From the NCBI GenBank assembly GCA_032716605.1, contig CM064492.1, forward strand, positions 46,159,403 through 46,223,402: a DNA stretch of 64,000 nt. Reading direction: 5' to 3'. The position numbers and the translations under genes are program-made. Position 1 is the stretch's first letter. Each line of letters starts with the position of its first letter. This stretch comes from Paralithodes platypus (Eukaryota; Arthropoda; Malacostraca; Decapoda; Lithodidae). Shown one piece after another: positions 20,973 to 32,129 of the stretch. Under the pieces are notes generated by a model. That model worked only from the letters and a program-made list of their open reading frames with translations, did no database searches and had not been told where the DNA came from.

Positions 20973-21263
20973 TCAAATGTTTAGCAATACCTGAGTCGCC
21001 CCTGCTGCTGTTATGTGGCCACTCGGATTGTGGTAGTGTTTCACGAAGAGTGCACAATTTGTACACTTTTTAGGAGCCCACTTTGCCAATGTACGATCCA
21101 CACAAGACACATGGCGTACACATTTCGTATGGCCAAGAAGGGGAAATTTGTCACATCTTGTGACCCCGCACCACTGCACCATGGTCGAGGCTGAAGCCGC
21201 CGTTTTGGGTCCCGACATCCTCTCAAGTGTAGAAAAACCTGAGAAGCCACTCTCCGATCCCAC
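20973..21263 (-). pseudogene. Cys/His-cluster N-terminus of DIRS-B gag
   Basis: This short frame carries WCGVTRC, HTKCVRHVSCVDR and KKCTNCALF. The spacing of C, H, C, C and C-x2-C matches the clusters at 8892-8683 (DIRS-A) and 44431-44156 (DIRS-C), including the shared CVDR/CLDR. It is likely the start of gag, separated from the main frame by mutation. Zinc binding is inferred from the spacing. Confidence 0.6.
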
Positions 21264-21639
21264 TGGAGAGGGCCACGCGCCTGGCCGGCGATCCAGGACG
21301 TGGGTGACTCCCGGAGCTGATCACAGTTGTGGTTCAGGTGAGGGGGCGGAGATTACTGTGGAGAGCTATGGCCCACCTGTCAGAAAAAAGACTAAGAATC
21401 AATGTTACATAATATAAAAGCAAAGAACAAAAAAATGTACCAGCACATTATGAATAAGGCCTATGTAATATCGAGTAGCCTGTTGGCCCTATGAATGTTT
21501 TTTTTTTTTTTTTTTAAAGAATTTAGAGTAGGGTAGCATATTCGCTACATCTTATATAAGAATGGATTTAAGTGGGACAGTCTATAGGCTATCATAAATG
21601 CCACTGGAGTACTCTCCTCCCTTCTTTTTCCATTCATTG
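21264..21639. other. DIRS-B 5' flank, no recognised feature
   Basis: A T18 run lies at about 21499-21517. No ITR of either DIRS type and no coding sequence were recognised. Confidence 0.4.
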
Positions 21640-22640
21640 TTCTACATTGAGAACTCGGAGGGAAACGTTGGTCTTTAATTTAGCCGGAACCTATTGGTGC
21701 ATCGGTTGTTTGTTTCTGAAGGAAAACATTGTCCCCCCCCCCCCCCTTTGAGTACCCGGAGTACTTGGAGGAAGCTCTCGTTCCTTAATTTAACCTGAAC
21801 CTCTTGGTTCCCTGGTTTTCAGTATTACCCGGAGTACCCGGAGTACAGTAGGGTCCCGCATAAAACGTGTTCGCATAAAACGAGTCTCGATTAAAACGAC
21901 CGACCTAAAATATTAATATTTAATTTTCGATCAGAACGAATGTGATCACATAAAACGAGTCCGCCGCCAAAGTGGGGCAAATACAAGGAGTTTTCATATA
22001 GAGCGCCGAAATATCGTACAAAACGTACAAAATATCATACGCTTTCATATAAAACGCCGAAATATCGTACAAAACGTACGAAATATCGTTCGCTTTGTAC
22101 GAAAATTTTCGCTTACAGTGAACATTGACGATATTGCGCCACCAAAATGCTGTGTTCACATAAAACGAATTCACATAAAACGCCCTCGTTTATCGACCAT
22201 AAACTCGTTTTATGTGAGACCCTACTGTACTTGGAGGAAGCTCTTGTTCCTTAATTTAACCTGAACCTCTTGGTTCCCTGGTTTTCAGTATTACCTGGAG
22301 TACCCGGAGTACTCGGAGGAAGCTCTCGTTCCTTAATTTAACCTGAACCTCTTGGTTCCTTGGTTTTTGTGTTACTCGGAGTACCCGTAGTACCCGGAGG
22401 AAGCACTCGTTCCTTTATTTTAACCTGAACCTCTTGGTTACTTGGTTTTGTTGGTGTTTTGTGCACCTGGAGGAAAACTTTGTTTCTCCATTTAACCGGA
22501 ACTTCTTGGTGCATTTTAATTGTCCCTCGGTTTCCTCGAAACCATTTAGTACCCGGAGGTCTAAAACCCTGAGACCCGGAGAGAACGGAGGAACACAGGA
22601 GCCCCGCCGACTCCGGGACTCGAAGCATGCAAATGTATAG
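21640..22640. repeat. Minisatellite, GTACCCGGAG-type units, split by a MITE
   Basis: Imperfect tandem units of roughly 90-100 bp. Each has GGAGTACCCGGAGTA, GGAGGAAGCTCTCGTTCC, TTAATTTAACCTGAACC and TCTTGGTTCC, seen around 21650, 21760, 22230, 22310 and 22390. A 382-bp element at 21846-22227 interrupts the array. The units are too diverged to be a fresh expansion. No gene is visible. Confidence 0.65.
21846..22227. mobile_element. pogo/Tigger-type MITE (382 bp)
   Basis: The ends are CAGTAGGGTCCCGCATAAAA and, from the right, CAGTAGGGTCTCACATAAAA, flanked by TA (21844-21845 and 22228-22229). The interior is rich in ATAAAACG and AAATATCGTA repeats. No transposase. The CAGT termini and TA duplication fit the pogo group of Tc1/mariner. 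Confidence 0.8.
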
Positions 22641-22983
22641 GGTTAGTTGGTGCTCTTGCACTGGAGGAAACTTTGTTGCTCAATTTGGTTTCATGCAACT
22701 CTTTCTATTTAAGAAATTAACACATAATTGTGTAGGAATCTGAAGCACTTCATAACATAACACTCGTATAAGAAGAGAACAATTGGTCCCTTATGTAAAA
22801 TTCAGTAGAGGGAAGCCGAGCTAGTTAGGCTTATTGGCCGCCCTCGTGGACACTTGCTCGAGGTGGCGAACAAAGCATGGCTTTATAAATAAGTCACTGG
22901 TACAAGAATGGGACATATAAGGGAATCAATAAGTCTAGCTAAGAATCTATCAGCTCGAAGTAATGCTAGAAGCAAGCAAACTA

Positions 22984-24315
22984 CACTCTAACCTCCATTT
23001 AACGGATTCCGATTTAACGGATATCGGCAATAACGGTCAAAAAATGTAGGCCGGACAATGGACCCAGCAACGGACATAGTCCGTTGCTATAAAAAAGTTG
23101 GAGCAAAGTCCGTTGCTCTATCTATTTATCTCTCTAATGCACCTACCTATATCCCTTATACATTAACATAACTATGTCTTATTTGGACTTTTTGTAATCT
23201 TTGAATCATTTCTAATATGATGGAATTGAAAAATATAATATCCTTCCAGCACATAGATAAATAATAAATAAGATAGTCAACAAAATATTTCAACTCTCCC
23301 CTCCGTGCCAGCAGAGACGGAAGATTTACGTTTGATAGGTTTTTTGTTTTGTTTTTTTCCCTCGATATACACACTCTTTCTATTTATCTATCTCTCTAAT
23401 TCATCTACCTAAATCCCTTATACATTAACATAACTATGTCTTATTTGGACTTTTTGTAATCTTTGAATAATTTCTAATGTGATGGAATTAAAAAATATAA
23501 TATCCTTCCAGCACATAGATAAATAATAAATGAGATAGTCAAAACAATATTTCAACCCTCCCCTCCGTCTAGGCGCCGAGCTTCCGAGACGGAAGATTTA
23601 CGTTTGATAGATTTTTTGTTTTGTTTTTTCCCTCGATATACACACTCTTTCTATCTATCTATCTCTCTAATTCATCTACCTAAATCCCTTATACATTAAC
23701 ATAACTATGTCTTATTTGGACTTTTTGTAATCTTTGAATAATTTCTAATGTGATGGAATTGAAAAATATAATATCCTTCCAGCACATAGATAAATAATAA
23801 ATGAGATAGTCAACAAAATATTTCAACCCTCCCCTCCGTCTAGGCGCCGAGCTTCCCAGACGGGAGATTTACGTTTGATAGATTTTTTTTTTTTTTTTTT
23901 CCCCACGGTATACACAAAATGATGGGGAAATATTATAACATGTTTTTAATTGACATTTGTGTAGTTTTTGCTGATTATGAGTTGGTGGAAAATAAAATCT
24001 TTAATTCTATCATATCGGAAATGATTCACAGATTATATAGAGACCAAATAATATACACTTTTAAGTGTGTTCAATAGTTTTGCATTATCAATAAGGTGTA
24101 GCACAAGGGATTACCAGGATTTATTTCAGATACAGTAAAAAAAAGGATGCATAACAGTTAAATGTCACGATCCCGGACATCTGTACTCAACACCGGATTT
24201 TTCTCAAGGAATTTCCGGATTACATCCGGACTGGACAGTATTTAGCAGCAACGGACATTTAGCAGGAACGGACAGGTGCTTGCACGCATTTGTCCGTTAA
24301 ATGGAGGGTCGAGTG
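22984..24315. mobile_element. TA-flanked TIR element with internal tandem repeats (1332 bp)
   Basis: The ends are CACTCTAACCTCCATTTAAC and, from the right, CACTCGACCCTCCATTTAAC, flanked by TA (22982-22983 and 24316-24317). About 23100-23905 holds three copies of a 262-271 bp unit; the landmark ACTATGTCTTATTTGG is at 23171, 23433 and 23704. No coding frame is visible. It is probably a non-autonomous pogo-like element whose interior has been amplified. Confidence 0.7.
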
Positions 24316-24317
24316 TA

Positions 24318-24648
24318 TAAAATGTGAGAAGCAAGCAAACTATAAAAGCGAAGTGACCTTGAAAAATGTAATACAATTAGAATTTCAGAAAATAACGTAG
24401 GCTACTTTATGACAAAGAAAACTTTGAATTAATAATAACTTGAGAGTTCAACGTGTATCCTGAGGGCACACAAATAAGATGAATAATAGCCTACGATAAG
24501 TAAATAATTAAATGCAAGCATTGTATAGGATATAGCCTATTATAGCAATAATCACTTACTACGACGAACAACACATATTAAGAATGGCAAAGCGGTGCCC
24601 ATAGACTTTCGGTGTGGACAGGCATGGACGGAGGCCCTCTGAAACATT
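24318..24648. other. No recognised feature
   Basis: An A+T-rich interval between the TIR element and the DIRS-C left end. I see no repeat, gene or signal I can support. Confidence 0.4.
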
Positions 24649-24980
24649 ATAGGTTTGACTCCTGCAAGGAGATAAAGAAAACCTAATATTTAGTAGTGGC
24701 CCCGTAATCATTGACGATTATGCCTATTACATAAGGCCACCTAACCTTCCCATATCATCCACTCCCCCCCCCTAAAACCCGTCCACCTCTCCTCCCTAAC
24801 CCACCTAACTTTCCCATACCATCCACATCCTCAACTCAACACACCACACCCCATCCTAATCCATTCTAACCCCCATCTCCCCAATCCCCACCCCCACCTC
24901 ACCCATCCCAACCTCCAGCCCCTCCCTCACCCCCACCCCATCCTCGTGCAGCAGCACCCAACATACATCGTGCACATAAC

Positions 24981-25559
24981 ATTAACATTCTCCAATTGAA
25001 CATAGATGGCATTAACACAAAGAAACACGAACTCTCACACTTCATCAAACAACACAACATACACATTGCCATCTTACAAGAAACAAAACTCCGCACATCA
25101 CAAAAAACACCCACATTTCATAATTTCACCACCATCAGACAAGACCGGGCTGTCGGCGGGGGCGGTGGACTCATCACCCTGGTACACAATGAAATATCAT
25201 ACATAGTAACCAGTGTACAAACCAAATCCCTCCTCTCCCCAAATGATAACACAACAGAAATACAATCAATTAAAATACGCACTGGCAACAAATCCAACAT
25301 AACCATCATAAACACATACATCCCTCCCCAAACATCCCCTACAGTACCAAATGAATACAGACCACACTTACAACACATCACAAACACCCCACACATCATC
25401 CTGGGTGGTGACTTCAACGCCAAGACGTCGGCCTGGTTTGTCGACAACCCCGACACAGACAGAGGGCTGGTACTACAAAACCAAACAGATAACCTCATCA
25501 TCCTTAACGACATCCATCAACATACCCATATTCCTCACCAAGCCCTCTATAAATGCTAT
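24981..25559 (+). pseudogene. LINE-D AP endonuclease, N-terminal part
   Basis: The apurinic-like endonuclease nicks target DNA. Motifs visible are ILQLNIDGINTKKHEL (Asn region), ILQETKL (catalytic Glu) and IILGGDFNAKTSAW (Asp/Asn). The frame stops being LINE-D at the Tyr codon 25557-25559, where the CR1 element begins; it resumes in the same frame at 28398. No ATG is evident at the start, as expected for a truncated copy. Confidence 0.75.
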
Positions 25560-26579
25560 AGAGCAGAGGTTGGAAGAGGACTGTTTATATATGTAAGAAA
25601 AGAGCTCAAGGTTAATGAGGTGGATATGAGACAGCAGTATTGTGAGTATTTGTGTATTGAAGTAAAATGTGTAAGAGGATCAATTCTAATTGCCTCTATA
25701 TATAGAAGCCCAAATAATAGCAGGGGAGAGGATGATAACCTACTGAAAGCAATGGAGGAGATAGATAATAGAGAGAACAAATATAAAATTTTGATTGGAG
25801 ATTTCAATTTGCCAGGGATCAACTGGGCAAATTGTACTACTCCAGCGGGACAGGGTAGCCTGGAAAATAAGTTTATAGAGAAAGTGAGAGATTGTTTTTT
25901 AACGCAACATATTGTAGAGATGACAAGATATAGAGATGGGACGCAGGGGAGTGTACTTGATTTGATTTTTAGCAATGAAGAGGATATAGTGGAACATGTT
26001 AATGTGGATAGCCCTATAGGTCGTAGTGACCATGCCTGTATAAGCTTTAGTTGTAACATTAAATCGGAGAGGTATAATAGAAGCAATAGAAAAATATACA
26101 TGTATGATAGAGCAGATTATGAGCTGCTGAGACGGTGTTTGGACATTGACTGGGGGGAATATTTGAACGGTGAAGACGCTGAAGGAATGTGGAGGAAAAT
26201 TAGAGTCAAACTGGAGAATGCTGTATCCAAAAGTGTACCAGTAAGGGAATATAAGGATAAAACAAAATTGAGGAAAAGAACTAACCCAGAATTGCCAATG
26301 AAAAGAAAGCTTTGGATATTGATTAGAAGAAAGAAACGATTGTGGGAAAGATTAAAATTGTTAAAAAAGAACAGGGGGTCTAGTATAGAGGCTAAGGAAG
26401 TGGATCTGGAACGCAGACAAATAAACAATAAAATAAGGTGGGAAACAAGGAGGGGGGTGAAGGAGAGGGAGAGAGAGATAGCTAGAAATGTGAAGGATAA
26501 TCCAAAAATATTCTGGAAGTACATTCAGGAAAAGTTAACAAGAAGAGTAGGGATCCCAGAGCGGGGGGGGGGGGGTTGA
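25560..26579 (+). pseudogene. CR1 copy 1: endonuclease C-terminal part and linker
   Basis: This is AP-endonuclease sequence lacking the first catalytic motifs: EVGRGLFIYVRKEL, IASIYRSPNNS, ILIGDFNLPGINW and GRSDHACISF (catalytic His). A basic linker up to RRVGIPE follows. The frame is lost in a G run (26563-26575), where copy 2 has a different sequence. The reading frame is artificially continuous with the upstream LINE-D endonuclease. Confidence 0.75.
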
Positions 26580-28354
26580 ATGATGGGAGTAGAGCGGAGA
26601 CTGATAAGGAGAAAGCAGAGGTGCTGGGGAAATACTTTGGGGGGGTACTAACAGTGGAGTTGGAGGATGCAGTGCTTACTATTCCCATGAAACAGGCACC
26701 GGCACTAGAACTAGTAGAGTTTTCCCATGCTAGAATAAGAAGGGCTATAGAAAAAATGAACAGAAGTAAGTCACCGGGACCGGATGGGATACACCCAAGA
26801 ATCATAAAGGAAGGAGGGGAGATGTTAGTAGAGCCATTGAAAATGTTATTTGAGGTATCGTTTAATACAGGACAAATCCCGATGGACTGGAGAGAGGCGA
26901 ACATAACAGCTATATTTAAGAAGGGAAAGAGAAATGACCCAGGGAATTATAGACCAGTCAGTTTGACAAGTGTTGTGTGTAAACTAATGGAAACGGTAAT
27001 TAGAGAAGGAATAATGGATCATATGAAGTCAAACCAACTTTTCAGTGGGAGACAGTTCGGATTCTTGCCGGGGAGGTCGACGGTACTACAGCTAATTAAG
27101 GTGGTAGATGATTGGATGCAAATTCTAGAAGATGGTGATGTAATAGACGTGGTATATTGCGATTTTATGAAGGCCTTCGATAAGGTCCCACATAAAAGGT
27201 TAATAGAGAAAGTTAGAAGCTATAATATAGGGGAGAAATGTGTGAAATGGATAGAAGCCTTCCTGAAAGATCGGAGACAGAGGGTACTGGTGAATGGAAT
27301 AGGCTCGGGGTGGAGGGAAATTACAAGTGGGGTACCTCAGGGATCTGTGTTGGGACCACTGCTGTTCGTTATATTTATCAACGACTTGCCTGAAGTTATA
27401 ACTAATGGAAGTGAGGTATACCTGTATGCGGATGACACTAAACTGTATAGAAGAGTGAGGAGTAAGGAAGATATGGGTTTGCTTCAAGGAGATGTGGAGG
27501 GCATGAAGGGATGGTCTGAGCATTGGTTAATGCCTTTTCATCCAAAAAAATGCAAGTACATGCGGATTGGGACCAGCAAGATAGATAAGGTAGGATACAG
27601 TATGTATGAAGCGATGGAGGAAGTGAGTGCAGAAAAGGATATAGGAGTAGTGATAGACAATAAGTTAAATTTCTCAGAACATTTAGCGGAAAAGATAAAC
27701 AAAGCCAATAGAATTGTAGGGCTGATAAGGAGGACATTTGTGTCACTTGACGAAGAAATCTTCAGGAATCTATATACAGCGCTGGTTAGGCCGCACCTGG
27801 AATATGCAAACCAGGTGTGGGCTCCATATATGGTAAAGGATATAGAAGCAGTGGAGAAAGTGCAGAGGAGAGCTAGCAAGCTGGTACCAACGTTGAAGAA
27901 CGCGGGCTATGAGCAGAGGTTGAGGACACTGGGGCTTCCGACACTGGCATATAGGAGAAAGAGAGGGGATATGATAGAGACTTTTAAGATAGTGTCAGGA
28001 AAGTACGATGAGGATGTGTGTGAAGGTATCTTCTTGATGCGGGAGGGAACAAGAACGAGAGGACACTCTAAGAAAATTTACAAAGAAAGAAATAGGCTTG
28101 AGAAGGCAAAGAACTCATTTTGTGATAGAGTGGTAAATGAGTGGAACGCACTGCCCCAGTATGTAGTCGATTCCGAATCAATAAGGGAGTTTGAAAGTAA
28201 TCTTGATAAAGCATGGGGAAGACAAGATTTGAAGTTTGATTATAAAGCAAAGATACAGAATAGTAAAAATGTTGCGTCTGCTACCGCCGCCGCCAACACC
28301 GTGAACGACCGCAGCAGTGCAAGTACTGGTACTGAGCTGGATACACAGGCATAG
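26576..28354 (+). CDS. CR1 copy 1 reverse transcriptase domain
   Basis: The RT domain is continuous for about 590 codons. Motifs in order are SPGPDGIHPRIIKE, RPVSLTSVVCKLME, YCDFMKAFDKVPHKRL (first catalytic Asp), SGVPQGSVLGPLLF, and LYADDTKLYRRV (YADD). Then come the thumb and C-terminal HLEYANQVWAPY and NSFCDRVVNEWNALP. It ends in ASTGTELDTQA. This is typical of the CR1/jockey superfamily. The domain looks catalytically complete but is cut off from its endonuclease by the G-run frameshift. Confidence 0.85.
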   Translation: MNDGSRAETDKEKAEVLGKYFGGVLTVELEDAVLTIPMKQAPALELVEFSHARIRRAIEKMNRSKSPGPDGIHPRIIKEGGEMLVEPLKMLFEVSFNTGQIPMDWREANITAIFKKGKRNDPGNYRPVSLTSVVCKLMETVIREGIMDHMKSNQLFSGRQFGFLPGRSTVLQLIKVVDDWMQILEDGDVIDVVYCDFMKAFDKVPHKRLIEKVRSYNIGEKCVKWIEAFLKDRRQRVLVNGIGSGWREITSGVPQGSVLGPLLFVIFINDLPEVITNGSEVYLYADDTKLYRRVRSKEDMGLLQGDVEGMKGWSEHWLMPFHPKKCKYMRIGTSKIDKVGYSMYEAMEEVSAEKDIGVVIDNKLNFSEHLAEKINKANRIVGLIRRTFVSLDEEIFRNLYTALVRPHLEYANQVWAPYMVKDIEAVEKVQRRASKLVPTLKNAGYEQRLRTLGLPTLAYRRKRGDMIETFKIVSGKYDEDVCEGIFLMREGTRTRGHSKKIYKERNRLEKAKNSFCDRVVNEWNALPQYVVDSESIREFESNLDKAWGRQDLKFDYKAKIQNSKNVASATAAANTVNDRSSASTGTELDTQA

Positions 28355-28397
28355 TTTGCCTTTTTCCAGAGGATCTACTGTAAGAAACTGTAAGAAT

Positions 28398-30944
28398 AAC
28401 CCATCATCTCCAGACATCACCTTTTGCTCCCCAGAACTCGCCCCCACAACATCCTGGAGGGTGGTCAGAACCTTAGGCTCTGACCACCTCCCGATCATTA
28501 TCACCACCAAAACCAGACTCACCCCAGCTAGCCACAAACACACATACACCAATTATAAAAGAGCTAACTGGGAAGCATTTACAAATGAGACAGAACAACA
28601 CTTCACAACTCTAAACAGTACACCCATCACTAACATCAACAATGCTGTACACATACTCAATAAAACTATCCAAAACGCTGACAAGAAACACATTCCAAGA
28701 GGTAACAGAAAAAGACACAACCCCAACTTCACACCAGAAATTCAAAACCTCATCAGACATAGCGACACACTGAAACACTCCCCAGCACCCCACACACAAG
28801 ACATCACACAACAAATTCAAGCACTCAACACCCAAACTAACAACAAAATACAAGAACAACAAAAACTAAATTGGAATAACTTCCTACAAACACTTGATCA
28901 CAAAACAAACCCCAAAAAACTCTACAAAACACTAAACAGCATCACACTTTCCAACAGCAGCACCACACAATCACATGCTGCAATCACAACAACAGACTCT
29001 ACTCCTTCATGTAAACAACAAGCAAACACTCTCATCAATCACTTCTCACATGTCAGCCACCTAAAACCTCACAAAGACGACCGACGTGTCATCCGACGTA
29101 AGAGACAATTCCCCACAGACCCTGACTATACACCCTTCACCAATCACCAGACAAAGCATATCATCAACAATCTCAAGCACTCACCCGCCTGTGGCCTAGA
29201 CAACATAAGCAACATACACCTCAGACACCTGGGACCACAAGGCATACAAACACTCACTAACATATCAAACTACAGCTATTCACACAACACAATACCAGAC
29301 ATGGTACCATGGAAGCATGGTATCATCATCACATTCCCCAAACCCAACAAAGACCCCACGCTACCCTCCTCGCACCGCCCCATCACACTCCTTTGCTCCC
29401 CTTCCAAAGTCATGGAACGCCTAGTATTACAACTAATTACACCCGACCTACCCCTAGCTCCAACACAACATGGCTTTAGGCCACTGCACTCCACAAACAC
29501 TCTACTCACAGACCTTACACAAAGAGATTTTGACGGCATCAACTCAGCTAGACCACCACACAGATCACTATTAGCCACACTCGACATTAGTAAAGCCTTC
29601 GATGCCATCCCCCGCCACAACCTAACAAACAAAATCTACAACACAAACATGCACAACAACCAAAAAAGGTGGCTGGCCAACTTCCTAGCAGGCAGATGTG
29701 CACACGTATCTTTTGCCGGTCAGTCATCTAAAATCAGAAACTTTCCAAACGGAGTCCCACAGGGATCCGTCCTATCGCCCGCACTCTTCAATCTGTACAT
29801 GCACGATATAACTACACCCAATACTCCCCAAATAAACTTAGCCTCCTATGCAGATGACATAACACTCACATGCACACACCATGACCCAAGAAGAGCAACA
29901 GATCTCCTTCAACCCTATCTCAACACACTACATGGCTGGTGCACTACAAACAGACTGAATCTAGCCCCAGCCAAATCCACCGCAACCCTGCTCACAAGCT
30001 GGACAGGTGAACACGAATACATCCCTCAACTCACCATAAACAACACCACACACCCAAAATCCTAGGAGTAACATATGATACTCATATGACATTCAAACAG
30101 CACACCACAAACATTAAAAAGAAACTGACACCCAGACTTAACGCCCTCAGGTCACTTGCTCACACAAAATTTGGACACAACAAAGAAACTACCACCACAG
30201 TATATAAACAATACATAAGATCAGTAATGGAATACGCAAGCCCAGCCTGGGCTTCTAACCTAGCTGAAACACATCATAAGACCTTACAGACTATCCAAAA
30301 CAAAGCCCTGAAGATCATTACAGGCTGCACAGCTACTGCACCCACAGATCATCTACATCAAGAAACCAAAATCCTCAAAGTCAAAGACCATCTGGACATG
30401 AGAGGCACTCAATTCCTGGCAGCAGCCTCCACGAACCAAGACCACCCACTAAACTACATGGCAACACACCCACAGACACCAAGAAATATCAAAACAACAC
30501 CCAGCACACGGTAACACACAGTTATTGTCCTCTCTCCCTCCCTGCCCACCCCGAACCAACTTCCAGAAGCACATCCATACTCATATCTCTCGCCAATCCA
30601 TCCACTCACTCACAGACAACACGCAGCTGCATGCACGACCTCCCGAAATCCATCCTTCCGAATCCTCCCTCCCTCGCGAGGACAGAGTCCACCTGGCCAG
30701 GCTGAGATGCGGACACCATCCAGCTCTCCTGAGCTATCAGAAGAGACTGGATGACTCCGTTGTCGATGCCTGCCCGGGATGTAACACAGCACCCCATACC
30801 ATTAAACACATCATAGAAGACTGCATTTCACACAACCACTTACGCCAACAACACAACCTACACTCAATGAGAGCTCTGTGGGAAAGCCCGATCGTGGCCA
30901 TGGCCTTCCTCAGGGACTCGGGGCTGTTCGGCCAGGCAGCTTAG
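28398..30944 (+). pseudogene. LINE-D endonuclease end, RT and C-terminal region
   Basis: It continues the endonuclease with TLGSDHLPII (catalytic SDH). RT follows: LKHSPACGLDNISNIHLRH, LDISKAFDAIPRHNL (Asp), NGVPQGSVLSPALFNLY and LASYADDITLTCTH. A frameshift near 30055 separates the thumb (ILGVTYDTHMTFKQHT), and another near 30515 separates the tail VHLARLRCGHHPALLSYQ...CPGCN...HIIEDC, a CCHC-like finger. The last residues SGLFGQAA lie in the sequence shared with the SINEs. Confidence 0.8.
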
Positions 30945-30968
30945 GGAACAACAACAACAACAACAACA
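30885..30968 (+). repeat. LINE-D 3' end shared with the SINE family
   Basis: From the GCTCTGTGGG region to GGGCTGTTCGGCCAGGCAG, TAGGGAAC and the AAC repeats, this matches the 3' ends of the SINE copies at 10740-10820, 48322-48400, 50315-50402 and 63488-63575. In other LINE/SINE pairs a shared 3' end lets the LINE reverse transcriptase copy the SINE; that function here is inference. Confidence 0.75.
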
Positions 30969-30978
30969 ACATAAGGCC

Positions 30979-31723
30979 TCCTCTTCAAACGCTCATTTAC
31001 CGTAGTTTGAATCTACCGTGCAGAGCATAAAAAATTGAGGAGCCTTCATCATGAGCGCACGCAACCTCACTCATGGTTCTGTCATTATGAAATTGGGTTC
31101 TCACTACGAAAAAACTTCGTAACAAATAAAAAATAAAAATAAAATAAGAATAACTCTTCATAAGCTTTCCATATACTCGTGGATGTACTTGTGTGGATAT
31201 TTGACCAGACGCTGACTTCAAGCGTCATACTTCCTTCACTGACATATCAAGTAAACCAAAATCCTTAATACATCAACGAATGGGAAGGGGATGGTCGGGA
31301 GGGCCCCAGTCGTCAATGATTACAGGGCCACTACTAAATATTAGGTTTGCTTTATCTCCTTGCAGGAGTCAAACCTATAATTTATTAGTGGCCCCTCCAT
31401 CATTGACGATTATGCCTGATATCTAAGACTGGAGGGGGACATTCGTAATCATATCATAACTCTAACAAAAGCAGATAATCAAACAACCACATAGTATTCT
31501 TACTTTGTAAAAAATATATATTTTGCGCATAAACTTTATACAGCATATATATTCAAAAAGGGGTACAAGCAGGAGCGTGCTTCGAAGAAGCCTGCTTGAA
31601 TAAAAAAGGGTTAACTCTGAGACTCTGTACACAGATCTGCTAGTTAAGAAGGCACCCCACTTAAAGTAAGTGGTGAAAAATAAAAACTTATAAGTCTACA
31701 TGTGCACATATAAACCCCATTAA
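30979..31723 (-). other. DIRS-C left ITR remainder and 3' subterminal region
   Basis: It resumes the terminal unit broken by LINE-D: hairpin copy at 31341-31374, then the second module near 31382, then the A+T-rich subterminal sequence matching 628-968 of DIRS-A. No gene. It ends at the piggyBac TTAA (31720-31723). Confidence 0.65.
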
Positions 31724-32129
31724 CCCTCCAGCCCCGGGGGCTATAGCTTACGACTGTGCTCCGGTACCGGGTGTTTTGACGATCTTTGGCCTATGTTAAC
31801 TACTCTGTAAGTCAATGAATATGTCATGTAATGTTGTGAATAAAAAAGAATAATGTTCCACAAACCTTCCTCTGTCGAATGGCGTTGAGTAGAGGTCTCT
31901 AGCCCCTCTGGTTGCATAATGGTGAGCGCGGGAAGACGAGTGCTTTTCGGCGGCAAATTCTTCCCGCGTTCGGACGCGTCGCCTCGGCCATGGCTACGAC
32001 GCACCTAGCCGCTCGCCGCGCCAAAGTATTTATCTCCCTTAGACGATTTTAGTGTTTGATATTGAGAATGTGATGTTTATTTGATATTTTCTAGTTATTT
32101 TGAGGCCAATTATATAAAATATGTTTATT

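Larger units (their letters stand above)
14691..21263 (-). mobile_element. DIRS-B, chimeric degenerate DIRS retrotransposon
   Basis: The left end begins ATAGGTTTGAGTCCCGGAGG, a variant of the DIRS-A end. Gene order on the minus strand is gag, RT, a duplicated RNase H start, then YR. The right (5') end is not recognisable: after the gag zinc-finger region there is no ITR. The RNase H and YR half resembles DIRS-A/C closely, while the gag and RT half is much more diverged. The copy has several stops and frameshifts. Confidence 0.8.
25560..28397 (+). mobile_element. CR1-type LINE copy 1, 5'-truncated
   Basis: It is inserted in LINE-D. Removing it joins codon TAT (25557-25559) to AAC (28398-28400) and restores an in-frame endonuclease (ALYKCY-NPSSPDITF). 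It begins within the CR1 endonuclease at a position corresponding to about 53024 of copy 2. A 9-base stretch, AAATGCTAT, is common to both at the junction. The 3' end is an imperfect double CTGTAAGAA. Any target duplication is 3 bp or less. It is very similar to copy 2, hence recent. Confidence 0.85.
24739..30968 (+). mobile_element. LINE-D, jockey-like non-LTR retrotransposon with (AAC)n tail
   Basis: It is inserted in the DIRS-C terminal unit with a 10-bp duplication ACATAAGGCC (24729-24738 and 30969-30978). The 5' part is C-rich non-coding (24739-24980), then AP endonuclease, RT and a C-terminal Cys/His region, ending in GGAACAACAAC. ORF1 is absent, so it is 5'-truncated or lacks one. A CR1 LINE (25560-28397) splits the endonuclease. 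Coding DNA is strikingly A+C-rich on the sense strand, unlike any other element here. Confidence 0.85.
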
